NCBI GenBank assembly: GCA_016719105.1
Contig: JADKAQ010000018.1
Location: 1-16,678 of the forward strand
Length of the DNA: 16,678 nucleotides
Direction: 5' to 3'
Origin: Gemmatimonadota bacterium
GTDB taxonomy: Bacteria > Gemmatimonadota > Gemmatimonadetes > Gemmatimonadales > Gemmatimonadaceae
Below are positions 1 through 8,601 of the stretch, piece after piece; positions within the stretch are counted from its first letter, which is position 1, and each line of letters begins with the position of its first letter. The notes below the pieces were generated by a model that had not been told where the DNA came from, did not search any database, and worked only from the letters and a program-made list of their open reading frames with translations. The translations under genes were made by a program, and so were the position numbers.

Positions 1-1190
1 GCGACGGCGGCATCTTCCAGTCGACGGATGGCGGTAGCGTGAGCTGGCGGACGCTCAACAACGGGATCTCGGCGACCCAGTTCTATCCTGGATCAGCGGT
101 GCACCTGACCAACCCCTGCCAGGCGGCGGCACCCAGGACAACCGCATTGATGTCCGGCGGCCTGCTCTCTTCTGGTCGGGGCTCGGCTTACGGGGACGGT
201 GGTTACGCCATGATCGACTATACCAATCCCAAATACCGTCCTCGTGTCGTGGCAGGGTGGACAGCCTGGCCGGCTCGCGGGGAACGCGCGATCGCTCACG
301 TACATCCCCCCCGCGCTTCAACTTCCAGGCGCCGTTCATCACCCCACCTGCCATCGATCCCCGTGCCACGCACGCTCTAAGGGGACGCGGGCCATCGAGC
401 GCCCGCAGGACCTGGGGGCCACGTGGCCCCGTGCCCAGCCCCACCTCGTGCAGAACGAGACCACCGCCACCGCCATTTGCTAGCAGCGTCGAACCGCCAC
501 CCCCCGCGCCCGCCACTGCGGGGTTTATCTTCTGGACGCCTAACGGCGGCACCAACTGGTTCGGCGGGATCGCAGGAGCGTCCCGTCACCGACATCGTCG
601 GTGCGACCCCAACGACTCGCGGCGCTTCGCCATCACCCACGGTGGCTTCGGCCCTTCCAAGATCCCTCACCACCGCCGACGCCGGGACCAACTTCGCCAA
701 CCTCACCGGCAACCTCCCTGACGTCCCGGTCAACGCCTTCGCCTTCACCCCTGTCAGCAATCGCTTCTTTGTGGGATCGACCTCGGCGTCTTCGAGGATC
801 GACGCCGGCGTGACCGCATCGCTCACGCAGGGCTCCCGCCTCGTCCCGGTGACTGACCTCGTCTACCACGCGGCGTCCAACCGCCTGCGGCTGGCACTCT
901 ACGGTCGCGGGATCTGGACGCTCCCGCTCATCACGGAGCCGCTGATCCTTCGCGGCGACGTCGTGACCGCAACGGCATCGTGAACGCGGCCGACGCGCTG
1001 CTGATCCGAGCGCGGGCTCGCGGCCATCCAGCTCCTCGCCGCCGCTGACGGTGATGCCACACGGCGGACGCCTACCGCAACGGGGCGCTGGACGCCTCCG
1101 ATGCGCTTCATCGTGCTTCGCTTCGCGGTGGGGCTGGGCGACCAGGGGACGGGGGTGAACAGCGCACCTTGCCAGGGCATCCCGGCACGG
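1..1190 (+). pseudogene. BNR-repeat (sialidase/VPS10-like propeller) secreted protein with C-terminal dockerin-like module; 5'-partial, frameshifted
   Basis: The protein can be followed only by changing frame at least six times. Recognisable pieces in order are GGIFQSTDGG and a segment around SATQFYPGSAVH (about 1-115), GDGGYAMIDYTNP (about 190-230), NFQAPFITPPAIDPRATHAL (about 320-380), TDLGATW (about 407-425), IFWTPNGGTNWF (about 528-562), TDAGTNFANLTGNLPDVPVN (about 672-735) and LYGRGIWTLPL (about 897-931). These Asp-box-like TDxGxTW blades and the closing GRGIW strand are typical of BNR/exo-sialidase-like beta-propellers. They are followed by two EF-hand-like repeats, RNGIVNAADALLI (about 970-1005) and YRNGALDASDAL then RFAVGL (about 1074-1135), which form a type I dockerin-like module. 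The start is outside the window. The exact stop is uncertain: the last frame stays open to 1343, but a strong hairpin begins at 1194. The substrate is unknown; an extracellular location is inferred from the family. Confidence 0.75.
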
Positions 1191-1193
1191 CGA

Positions 1194-1225
1194 CGGAGGG
1201 CGGCGCCTGTCGGTGCCGCCCTCCG
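1194..1225 (+). terminator. Strong GC hairpin after the BNR/dockerin gene
   Basis: CGGAGGGCGGC (1194-1204) pairs perfectly with GCCGCCCTCCG (1215-1225). A G-T pair and two further G-C pairs can extend the stem inward to a four-base loop at 1208-1211. No T-run follows, so it may be a terminator or an mRNA 3'-end stabiliser rather than a classical intrinsic terminator. Confidence 0.6.
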
Positions 1226-1229
1226 ACGT

Positions 1230-1259
1230 TCCGGTGTACCAGAGCAGGCGTACACCGGA
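1230..1259 (+). terminator. Second tandem hairpin
   Basis: TCCGGTGTAC (1230-1239) and GTACACCGGA (1250-1259) form a perfect 10-bp stem with a 10-base loop. It starts only four bases after the previous hairpin ends. Its sequence is unrelated to the first stem, so this is not a duplicated repeat. It is probably part of a two-hairpin termination region between the BNR gene and the cytochrome gene. Confidence 0.5.
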
Positions 1260-1339
1260 GCACACCGCACCGAGCGTTCGGGCGGCGCGACAGGCGGGCA
1301 ATTTTCGGTTGCCTGCTTCCCCTCTCTCTCCAGCTATAA

Positions 1340-1790
1340 GTGACTCCGACATCCGCCCTCTCGCGACCGGGCCCTTTCTTCGCCGCACTCCTGGCGCGTC
1401 CCACGGAGGCGCAGGACGCCTCGGCGCCTGCGCGCACCTCCGCCGACCTCTCCCACACCGACGCCTGGTGGCTGAGCGCGGGCGCAGCTTTTCACCCGCG
1501 TCTGTCCGAGTGCCACGAGCGCGTCGATCTGTCCAACGCCGACTTCCGGCCTGCTGGGGGCAGACGGATTGCCTGGACCTGTTCAAGAACATCAGCACCA
1601 CCATGCCCTACAACAACCCGGGGATGTTGGCGAAGACCGAGTACGCCTGATGTGGTGGCCTACATCCTCAAGCTCAACGGCGGTCCCGGCCGGCCTGGCG
1701 GAGCCTGTCGCCGACCTCGACGGTCCCGGAGCCAGGCCAAGATGACGCTGTTGAAGCGATCGGCGCCGGGAACTTCTCCACTGCCTGGTG
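1340..1790 (+). pseudogene. Small secreted c-type cytochrome (class I-like), frameshifted
   Basis: The reading begins in one frame with a hydrophobic stretch PGPFFAALLA that looks like the remains of a signal peptide, then SHTDAWWLSAG. A heme motif is rebuilt by one frame change near 1500: FTRVC in one frame and SECHER in the next together give CxECH. VDLSNADFR follows. After another change, DLFKNISTTMPYNNPGML (about 1575-1630) carries the conserved methionine region. After a third change, VVAYILKLNGG (about 1651-1684) gives the C-terminal helix. This order is that of small monoheme cytochromes that accompany periplasmic dehydrogenases. The C-terminus is unclear beyond about 1750. The partner enzyme is not in the window. 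Confidence 0.65.
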
Positions 1791-1853
1791 CCACGGCGTG
1801 CCTGCGCGCGGGGCCTTCAGTATGTGCGCCCCGCGCTGGGCGGACGCAGCGTT

Positions 1854-1881
1854 GGGCGCCAGGCCCGCGCCTAACGCGCCC
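1854..1881. terminator. Possible bidirectional hairpin between convergent genes
   Basis: GGGCGC (1854-1859) pairs with GCGCCC (1876-1881) in the gap between the end of the cytochrome gene on the plus strand and the stop of the ankyrin gene on the minus strand (1891). The stem is short, the loop is 16 bases and there is no T-run, so the call is weak. Confidence 0.25.
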
Positions 1882-1890
1882 GGCCCCGCC

Positions 1891-3865
1891 TCAGCACGAC
1901 TTGCACTTGTTGGAGTTCTTCGACCCGAGCTTCTCGAGGAGCTTCACCGTCTCCGCGAAACCGGATGCGCTGCACCGGGATCAAGGGCCATGTCGTGGCA
2001 CCGTCTTGCCGCGCCGCGCCACCGCGTGAATGCGTTTCGGCCCCTGGGACAGCAGGTATTCGATGAGCGCGTTGTCGCCGCGTGCCGCCGCGTGGTGCAG
2101 CGGGTGAAGCCATTGTGGTCGCGCGCGCTGACGTCCGCCCCACCACCTCGATGAGTGTACTTCACCGCCGGGATCCACGCGTCGGGCGCATGGCGGTGCG
2201 AGTTGGCGGCGTAGCCTTTGCCGCACCCCACGCCGGAGGCCGCGTGAATCGGGAAGACCCCGGCCCCCCACGGAATGGGCGGCAGCCCCGACTCGTCCTT
2301 GGCGCCGCCCTTCGGCTGGCGGGGCGTCGTCGCCACGCAGGTGGCCGGCGGGCTTCTTCGTTGGTGACCTTGGGATCGCGCCGTTGGCCTGCAGGAGCTT
2401 CATCGCCGGGATGTCGAGTTCAGGAAGTCCGCGTCTGAATGGCGTCAGTTCCCTCGCTGTTCACGCCTAACAAGTCGAAGTTGTGGTGACACCAACCACA
2501 GGTGCCCGTTGAGGCGGGCGGGCACGCTCCGATCCGCCCTTGATCAGCGCCTCCATCAGGGCGAACTGCCCTGTCTCCTGTTGCAGCTGTGCCGGGTTGC
2601 GGTAGAGCGACTTGGGGGCCTACTGCACGTTGATCGTCGCGGCAGAGTGTGGCGTCGTCCCGGCGTCGCTCGCCAGCGTGGGCTTGGCCCTTCCTCAGCA
2701 GGACCATCGCCAGGTCGAACCGCCCGGCGATCGTGGCCACTGCGGAGGCGACGTGTGGTCCCCGCGCTCACCTGGTTCACGTCGGCCCCCGCCTCGAGCA
2801 GCGCCAGCACCGATGCGCTGTGCCCCTGCCGCACGGCGAACAGCAGCGGAGTGAGCCCGCCAGACTTCCCGACGAGTTCTCCGTACGACAGCGACCGGTT
2901 CTCCGCCGCGAGGCGCGCCGAATCGGCCGGCGTGCGCTTGACGGTGTCGGCGGCGGGCCTGGAAGCGGCGTTAGGCGCCGCCGTCGCGGTGCTCGCGGCA
3001 GGTGCGGTAGGTGCCGTGGCGGCCCTGGGGGCTGCTGCGGCCGTGGGTGCCGCTGCACCGTTGCGGCTGCCGGCGACGCCGTCACGGTCCCGGCCGGCCG
3101 CGGCGGCTGCTCCGCCGCCTTGAGCGCCGCCACCTTGCGCGTGCGCAGCGTCAGCGCCGCACGTGCCGCCTTTTCCTCCGCCGCCATGTCGGTGACCTTG
3201 ACGTCGCCTGAGGTCGGCGCGCCCGCGAGGAGAGCGCAACGCCTCCACCTGGTTCGCCGCCGCCGCCCACATGAGCGGCGTCTCGCCCGAAGGCGCTCTC
3301 CGAATGTCGACCGGTCGCCTTGAGCGACAGCAGCACGCGAATGACCGCCGTGTCGCCGATCTCCGTGGCCAGGTGAACGGCGTGGCACCACCACTGGCAG
3401 TCGCGACGTTTACGTCGCCCCCGCCTCCACGAGCGCCGCTACGGTGGCGGGCCTGGCCCGCCCTGGCCGCCAGGTGCAGCGGCGCATAACTCCCGTTGCG
3501 CGTCACCGCATCGAGACGCGCGCGCCGGCGCCGATGAGCAATCCGAGTCTGCGACGCATCACCATGCATCGCCGCCCAGTGCAGCGCCGTCATCCCATCG
3601 CCCTGCGCCGCATTGACGTCGGCCCTTCCTGGAATGAGCGCCCGCACCGCAACGAGTCCCGCCGCATGGCCGCGTCCGCAACCGGTGCCTCCGCGGACGC
3701 CAGCCCCCGCCTCCACGCTACTCCCCCCGTGTTCTCCCGCCCCTCTGTGTTCTCTGTGGTCAACGCCGTGCTCAACGCAGAGAGCCCCCCGGACGCCAAT
3801 CCCAAAGCGCCGAGTGCCGCCACCACGCCAATGGCGCGACCCCCGCCACCCCCGCGCCTACGCAT
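1891..3865 (-). pseudogene. Exported ankyrin-repeat protein, last gene of the DUF1592/DUF1552 operon; frameshifted
   Basis: The start is the ATG at 3865, six bases after the DUF1552 stop, with GAGG just upstream. A hydrophobic N-terminal segment (AIGVVAALGALGLASGG) suggests export. Ankyrin repeats follow in several frames: DVNAAQGDGMTALHWAAMHG (about 3620-3560), NGSYAPLHLAARAG, GETPLMWAAAANQVEAL (about 3285-3235), then an Ala/Pro-rich linker (about 3110-2950), GGLTPLLFAVRQGHSASVLA (about 2860-2800), FDLLGVNSEG (about 2485-2455), GAGVFPIHAASG (about 2270-2230) and GADVSARDHNGFTPLHHAAA, rebuilt from two frames around 2150-2090. The end TVKLLEKLGSKNSNKCKSC stops at 1891; a CxxC-type tail is characteristic of this subfamily. 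At least six frame changes are needed. The expected length is about 650 residues. It is probably a protein-protein interaction partner of the two upstream products. Confidence 0.75.
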
Positions 3866-3871
3866 GCGTCC

Positions 3872-4863
3872 TCAGATTGAGCGCCCCGTGGAATCGCCAA
3901 ACCCTTGAGGTCGTCCATGCCGAGCGAGTGCATCATCGTCAGCATCGCATTCGCCATGGGCGTTCCGTCAGGCGCAACAATGTGCTGGTTCCCGGCGAGC
4001 TGCCCGTTGGCCTTCCCGAGCACGACCAGCGGGCACCGGCGATGGTTGTGCAGGTTCGAGTCGCCCATAGGCGAACCGTAGATGATCATCGTCTTGTCCA
4101 GCATGTTCGATTCCCCTTCCTCGATGCTCTTGAGCTTGTCCAGGAAGTAGGGGAGCATCGCCACGTGGTACTTGTTGATCGCGTGGAAGTCCTTCACCCC
4201 GCGCTCCGTCCCGCCGTGGTGCGACGCCGGGTGGAAGGGCTTGTCGGTCCCGCTCTCCGGATACGTCCGCGAGGAGCCGTCGCGCCCCATCTTGAACGAG
4301 AAGACGCGCGTGATGTCGGCGGCAAAGGCCAGCGCCTGGATGTCGAACATCAGTTGCACATGCTCGGCGAACGAATCGACCCCCGCCGGCGCCTCGGGGA
4401 GTTCGCGCACTTCGCCCGACGTGTTGCGCGCCTCGATGCGCTGGATGCGCCGCTCCACCTCACGAATGTCCTCGAGGTAGCGGTCCAGTCGGTGGTTGTC
4501 GTCGGGGCCAAGCATCCGCTGCAGCGAAGACATCTCGCTCGCGACAAAGTCCAGGATCGAGCGGCGCGAGCGGCGGCGCGTGGCACGCTCCTCGCTCGTC
4601 CCACCCACGCCAAAGAGCTTCTCGAACGCCACCCGCGGGTCGCGAATGACGGGGGGCGACCAGAGGTTGAGCTTGGCCCCAGCTCGTTGCAGCGGGCGGC
4701 TGCGCACCATCCGATCGCCACCAGTCGCGTGCGGTCGGCCGCCGCCTTCAGCCCCTCGGCCCGTCGGGACCATCGCGTCGAGGAACGGGAGCGCCACCGT
4801 GGCGCCCATGCTGTGCAAGAACGTCCGGCGCGGAAGGGGCTTGGCCGTAAGGGATCGAAACAC
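3872..4863 (-). pseudogene. DUF1552 family protein with twin-arginine-like leader; frameshifted and apparently internally deleted
   Basis: The reading starts at a GTG (4863), 26 bases after the DUF1592 stop. PLPRRTFLHSMGATVALPF is an RR leader typical of DUF1552 proteins and suggests Tat export. Two or three small frame changes lie around 4740-4680, where TRLVAI, CNEL and AKLNLWSP fall in different frames. From about 4665 one long frame continues: DPRVAFEKLFG, RSILDFVASEMSSLQRMLG, DRYLEDIREVERRIQRIEAR (about 4480-4430), FAADITRVFSFKMGRDGSSR, SHHGG (about 4225), TMIIYGSPMGDSNLHNHRRC (about 4100-4040) and PLVVLGKANGQL. A last frame change near 3900 gives GDSTGRSI and the stop at 3872. About 330 codons remain, against the roughly 430-470 usual for the family. 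The stretch normally found between the NLWSP and DPRVAFEKLF motifs is missing. The biochemical function of DUF1552 is unknown. Confidence 0.8.
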
Positions 4864-4889
4864 GTCAGCGTCCCCGCTCGTGAGAGAGG

Positions 4890-7352
4890 TCAGTCGTTGG
4901 TCTTGACGGCGGCGTTGGCCACCGACACGCGCTTGGCACGGAACGCTTCGCTCGCGACCACGCCGCGACACGAAGTCCGCAAAGCGATAGCCTTGGCCGC
5001 CGCCGTTGGTGATGTGACGAATCGCCGGCATGTCGTGGTATTCCATCCGACGCCCGGTTGCGTAGGCCATCAGGTTGAGCGTGAAGGCGCACCAGCGGCG
5101 GCAGGGCGCCATGAGCGCACGTTGCAGCTGACTGGGGGTCGACACCGGCGTCCCGTCGTAGAAGTCACCCCGAGTATCAAGGGGCATCCCGTTTTCACGA
5201 ATGCGCCAGCGCCCCGTGACGTCGAAGTTGTCCAGCGCCAGCCCGATCGGGTCCATGAACAGGTGGCACGAACGGCAGGCGGCGTTCGCGCGGTGCATCT
5301 CCATCCGCTCGCGCGTCGTGAGCATGCGCCCTTCCTTCGCGTCCTTGGTCTCTTCGAGGTCGGGGACCCCGGGGGGGGGCGGCGGCGGCGGCGAGCCTAA
5401 CAAGACCTCCATCACCCACTTGCCGCGCAGCACCGGCGAGGTGCGGTTGGCCACCGACGTGAGCGTCAGCACGCTCGCGTGCCCCAGGATCCCGGCGCGC
5501 TTGTCGTCGGTGTACTGCACGCGGCGAAACTCGGGGCCGGTCACGCCGGCGATGCCGTAGTGCCTGGCCAGCGACTCGTTGAGGTACGTGTAGTTGGCCG
5601 TGTAGAGATCGAGGACGCTCTTGTTCTCGCGCACGATCTGCGCAAAGAACGTCTCCGTCTCGCGCCGCATGTCGTCCGCCAACTGTTGGTGGTAGTCGGG
5701 GAACTGCAGCGCGTCGGGATGCACCTTCTCCAGGTCCTGCAGCCGCAACCACTGCGCGGCAAAGCGCGTGGCCAGCGCTTCGGAGCGCGGGTCGGCCAGC
5801 ATGCGACGCGCCTGCGCCTGCACCCCCGCAGTCGTCGACAGCGCCCCGCGCCTGGCGGCGGCGATCAGCGACGCATCAGGGGGCGTCCCCCACAGGAAGA
5901 ACGAGAGGCGCGACGCCACGTCGAGATCGGAGAGGACGAAGCGATCGCCCGACTTGGCCGTCGCCGGCTTCTCTTCCACGCGGAAGATGAAGTGCGGCGA
6001 CGAGAGCAGCGCCTCGAGCGCGAAGCGCACCCCGCCCTCGAAGCCAGACTCCTTCGCCCCTTCATCGTAGAACGGCACCCCTGCACGTCGCTCGCCGCCA
6101 GCGGCCGGCGATAGGCCACCGAGCCTAACGAGGTGAGGATCTTCTGCGCACAGGGGCGCGCCTCGGCGGCCGAGAGCGGGCGACAGCTGAAGATCCGCTT
6201 CCGACTCGGTGTGTCCGAGACCCCCGTGGGGTGATATGGCCCCAGCACCACCAGCTCGCGCAGATGCGGGAGGATCGTGATCCCGCCGTCAGCCCCGATC
6301 TGTGTATCAGCGATCGAGTGCCCGATGGGGGCGATGAGGTCGTTGACCGGCCCCTCGAACGTCTTCACGAAGGCCGCCGAGATGCGATGCGGACCGGCGC
6401 GGACGCGAATGGGGGGCGACTTGAGCTCCATCCCGTTAGGGTCGGCCTGCGACATCCAGCGATCGACCTCGATCACCGCCACGCGCTCGCCGTTGACCGC
6501 GATCTCGACCTTCTCGTCCATCGGGGCCGCCGAGCCGTAGAGCTGCCCGGTGGGGATGTTGTGCAGCGTGATGGCGAAGACGTACTCGCCGTCGGCGGGG
6601 AAGTTGTGCGTGACCGCTGTCCCGCCGCGCGTCCCGACCGGCGCCCCCTCCACATGCTCCAGCTGAGAAGCGAGGCGCGGGACCTTGTAGGTCGCGGAAG
6701 TGGGGTTGGCCTTGGAGTCGCCCACCGCGAGGCGCGCGATCTCGCTCGCGGCGTCGAGGTAGGCATCGAGCGTCGTGGCCGACGGCATCTGCACGTCGGC
6801 GATGTTATCGAAGTTGGCCGATTTCGTATCGAGCGGGAGCCACTTCCCCGGATCGATCTCGAGCGTCAGCAGCTCCTTGATGGACTGCGCGTACTCGGCG
6901 CGGTTGAGACGCTGGAAGTTGCGGGAGCCCGGCTCAGGCTTGAGGGCGGCGCGCGTGTCGACCAGTCGTTCGAGCGTCGACTGCAGCACCGCCAGCGTAT
7001 CGCCGCCGGGCCGAGCGCGTCCGGGCGGCGGCATCATCCCCGCCTGCAGCTTCCCGATCATCTTCTCGGTCAGCTCGGCGTTCTGCGCCGCCTGGGCCAC
7101 GTCGAACCCTTCGAGCACCAGGTTGCCGAGCTTACGCGTCTGCGAATGACAGCCGGTGCACGTCTTCTTCACGACACCGGTGAGCACCTCGGCGCCGATC
7201 GCCGTCGCCTTCGTGGTCGACTTCGCCGTGGCGTGCGGAAAGGTGCGGGCCCCGATCGGGCGGGCCGACAGCGCCTGCGCGTGGAGCAGTTGCGCCGGCC
7301 CTGCGACGAGCACCAGAAGTCCGGTTGCCGTCAGGGCAGCAAGTGCCTTCAT
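4890..7352 (-). CDS. Planctomycete-type cytochrome c protein with DUF1587/1592/1595/1588/1585 domains; two frameshifts
   Basis: The start is the ATG at 7352, preceded by GGAGG at good spacing, and begins a signal peptide, MKALAALTATGLLVLVAGP, ending near LLHAQ. A heme motif CTGCH lies at residues 65-69. The DUF1587 region contains FQRLNRAEYAQSIKELL (about 145-165). A carbohydrate-binding-like middle follows, then VAYRRPL of DUF1595. A frame change occurs at a G/C run near 6080. DUF1592 continues as ALEALLSSPHFIFRVE and SRLSFFLWGTPPD. DUF1588 has the usual polyproline LLGSPPPPPPPG, a second CRSCH motif and MDPIGLALDNFDVTG. DUF1585 has LMAYATGRRMEYHDMPAIR. A second frame change near 4970 gives the normal end VSVANAAVKTND and the stop at 4890. 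About 820 residues is normal length. It is first in an operon with the DUF1552 and ankyrin genes. It is presumably a periplasmic redox protein; its substrate is not known for this family. Confidence 0.88.
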
Positions 7353-7360
7353 CCGCGATC

Positions 7361-7366
7361 CTCCGA
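7361..7366 (-). promoter_or_regulatory. Ribosome binding site of the DUF1592 gene
   Basis: On the minus strand the sequence reads TCGGAGGATCGCGG and then ATG. The GGAGG core about eight bases upstream supports the start at 7352 over an in-frame upstream ATG near 7427, which would add an implausible N-terminus ahead of the signal peptide. Confidence 0.7.
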
Positions 7367-7454
7367 GGGGTTCGACCGCCGTATGCCCGAGCCGCGCTAT
7401 TGTCGGCCGCGGGTAGCTGACTGGCAAGGGTAACGCGACGTATCGGACGCGCCA

Positions 7455-7472
7455 ACTTTACATACAATTGGT
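7455..7472. promoter_or_regulatory. AT-rich island, candidate divergent promoter
   Basis: This is the only clearly AT-rich stretch in the 208-base gap between two divergent genes. It contains TACAAT (7463-7468) as a plausible plus-strand -10 and TATGTA (complement of 7459-7464) as a plausible minus-strand -10. No convincing -35 hexamer is visible on either strand, so this is a suggestion only. Confidence 0.3.
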
Positions 7473-7521
7473 TGCAGCGCGTAACGCCCTTCAACGGCGC
7501 GATGGGACGAAACGTTGTCCC

Positions 7522-7554
7522 CTCCCGTCTCCCGTCTCCCGTCTCCCGTCCCGT
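7522..7554 (+). repeat. Tandem 7-bp repeat CTCCCGT, four copies plus a partial copy
   Basis: Four perfect head-to-tail copies of CTCCCGT occupy 7522-7549, and a partial copy follows to 7554, ending six bases before the ATG of the aldolase-like gene. Degenerate relatives occur at 8582-8600 (opposite orientation, just after the same gene) and at about 9590-9606, just before pgm. The tract replaces the position where a Shine-Dalgarno sequence would be expected. Confidence 0.8.
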
Positions 7555-7560
7555 CGCCCC

Positions 7561-8574
7561 ATGCGTCGCTTCTTCCTGGTCGCCCCCTTCGTCGCCGCCG
7601 CGGTCGCCGCTCCCCTCCATGCGCAGGGGGCACCGCACCTCAACCCGCTGGTCGACCTGCTCGCGGCAAGGAAGCCGGTCTTCGGGTTGTACGCGCCCAG
7701 CAACCGTCGTCCCCCCTCCAGGCCGGGTACGCCGCCAGCGGCCGAGACGCCTCCCAAGTCGCCCGCCCAGCTCGCGGCCGACGCGCTTGCCCAGGGGGGG
7801 AGCGACTACATCTTCGACGGCGGGATGGAGCACGATTTCGATGCCGGCTACGCGAGCTTCACCGAGTTCGCCAAGGGCTACTGGTCGACCGAGCCGTTCG
7901 TCAGCGGCGGCGTGCGCCGCCTGCGTCAGCCGCTGGTCGTAAAGACCCCCGAGATCGCCCCCGACCCAATCAAGGCGCGCGCACGCATCGCGCAGCAGCT
8001 CAACCTCGGCGTGAACACCATCGTCTTCGTCGGGGTGGAGAGCGCCGAGGAGGTCAAGCAGGGGCTCGCCATGATGCGCCCGGCGTCGGGCGGCGGTACG
8101 CGTCCCGATGATGTCGGGGCCGCGCCCAATCTGTGGGGGATGAGCGAGCAGGACTATCGCGCCAGGGCCGACCTCTGGCCGCTCAACCCCAAGGGGGAGC
8201 TGGTCAACTGGAGCATCGTCGAGAGCAAGGCGGGGTTGGCGCGCATTCGGGAGATCGCCGCCGTGAAGGGAATCGGCGTGCTCTTCCCGGGGGCGGGGAC
8301 GCTGCGCGGCGTCTTCACGACCACTGACGCCGCCGGCAAGCGCGTGTTTGACGAAGCCGGCTGGGAGTCGGCGATCCAGAGCGTGCTCGCCGCCTGCAAG
8401 GAGTTCAACGTCGCCTGCGGCTATCCCGCCGGGCTGGGTGACATCGAGCTGCGGATGAAACAGGGCTTCAGCGTCTTCGTGATCGGCTGGGGGGAGAACG
8501 GCTTCAAGACGGTGGAGCTGGGGCGCAAGGTGGCGGGGCGGGCGGCGACGAATGCGGAGGAGTGGCGGAACTAA
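7561..8574 (+). CDS. Exported HpcH/HpaI aldolase / citrate lyase-like protein
   Basis: This gene is an intact 337-residue frame starting at the ATG at 7561; longer in-frame starts such as 7468 would place residues before an obvious signal peptide, FFLVAPFVAAAVAAPLHAQ. HpaI-type features follow: FGLYAPSN at about 41-48, DYIFDGGMEHDFDAG at 82-95 with the conserved E-H pair at 90-91, PLVVKTP at 124-130 where the family often has Arg, and INxxVES with Glu222 as the likely metal ligand. The next conserved segment, normally GPxDLS, reads FPGAGTLRG (242-250), so the usual metal-binding Asp appears absent. A proline-rich insertion lies at 50-70. No Shine-Dalgarno sequence is visible. A secreted location and a lost metal ligand make aldolase activity uncertain; the family assignment rests on the E-H, VES and barrel-end motifs. 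Confidence 0.7.
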   Translation: MRRFFLVAPFVAAAVAAPLHAQGAPHLNPLVDLLAARKPVFGLYAPSNRRPPSRPGTPPAAETPPKSPAQLAADALAQGGSDYIFDGGMEHDFDAGYASFTEFAKGYWSTEPFVSGGVRRLRQPLVVKTPEIAPDPIKARARIAQQLNLGVNTIVFVGVESAEEVKQGLAMMRPASGGGTRPDDVGAAPNLWGMSEQDYRARADLWPLNPKGELVNWSIVESKAGLARIREIAAVKGIGVLFPGAGTLRGVFTTTDAAGKRVFDEAGWESAIQSVLAACKEFNVACGYPAGLGDIELRMKQGFSVFVIGWGENGFKTVELGRKVAGRAATNAEEWRN

Positions 8575-8601
8575 GAAAGACGGGAGATGGGAGAACGGGC
8601 G

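Noticed and set aside
5368..5391. Long G/CGG-repeat run suggesting a repeat element or an assembly artefact
   Set aside because: On the minus strand it encodes the polyproline stretch LLGSPPPPPPPG, which is a normal conserved feature ahead of DUF1588 in this family.
3772..6078. A single 768-residue fusion of DUF1592 and DUF1552 parts
   Set aside because: The frame joins the two genes only because of a frame change near 4970. The other frame gives the expected C-terminus VSVANAAVKTND and a stop at 4890, so these are two genes.
6231..7433. A 400-residue plus-strand frame rich in Arg, His and Asp
   Set aside because: It is a shadow of the DUF1592 gene on the minus strand; no domain or ribosome binding site supports it.
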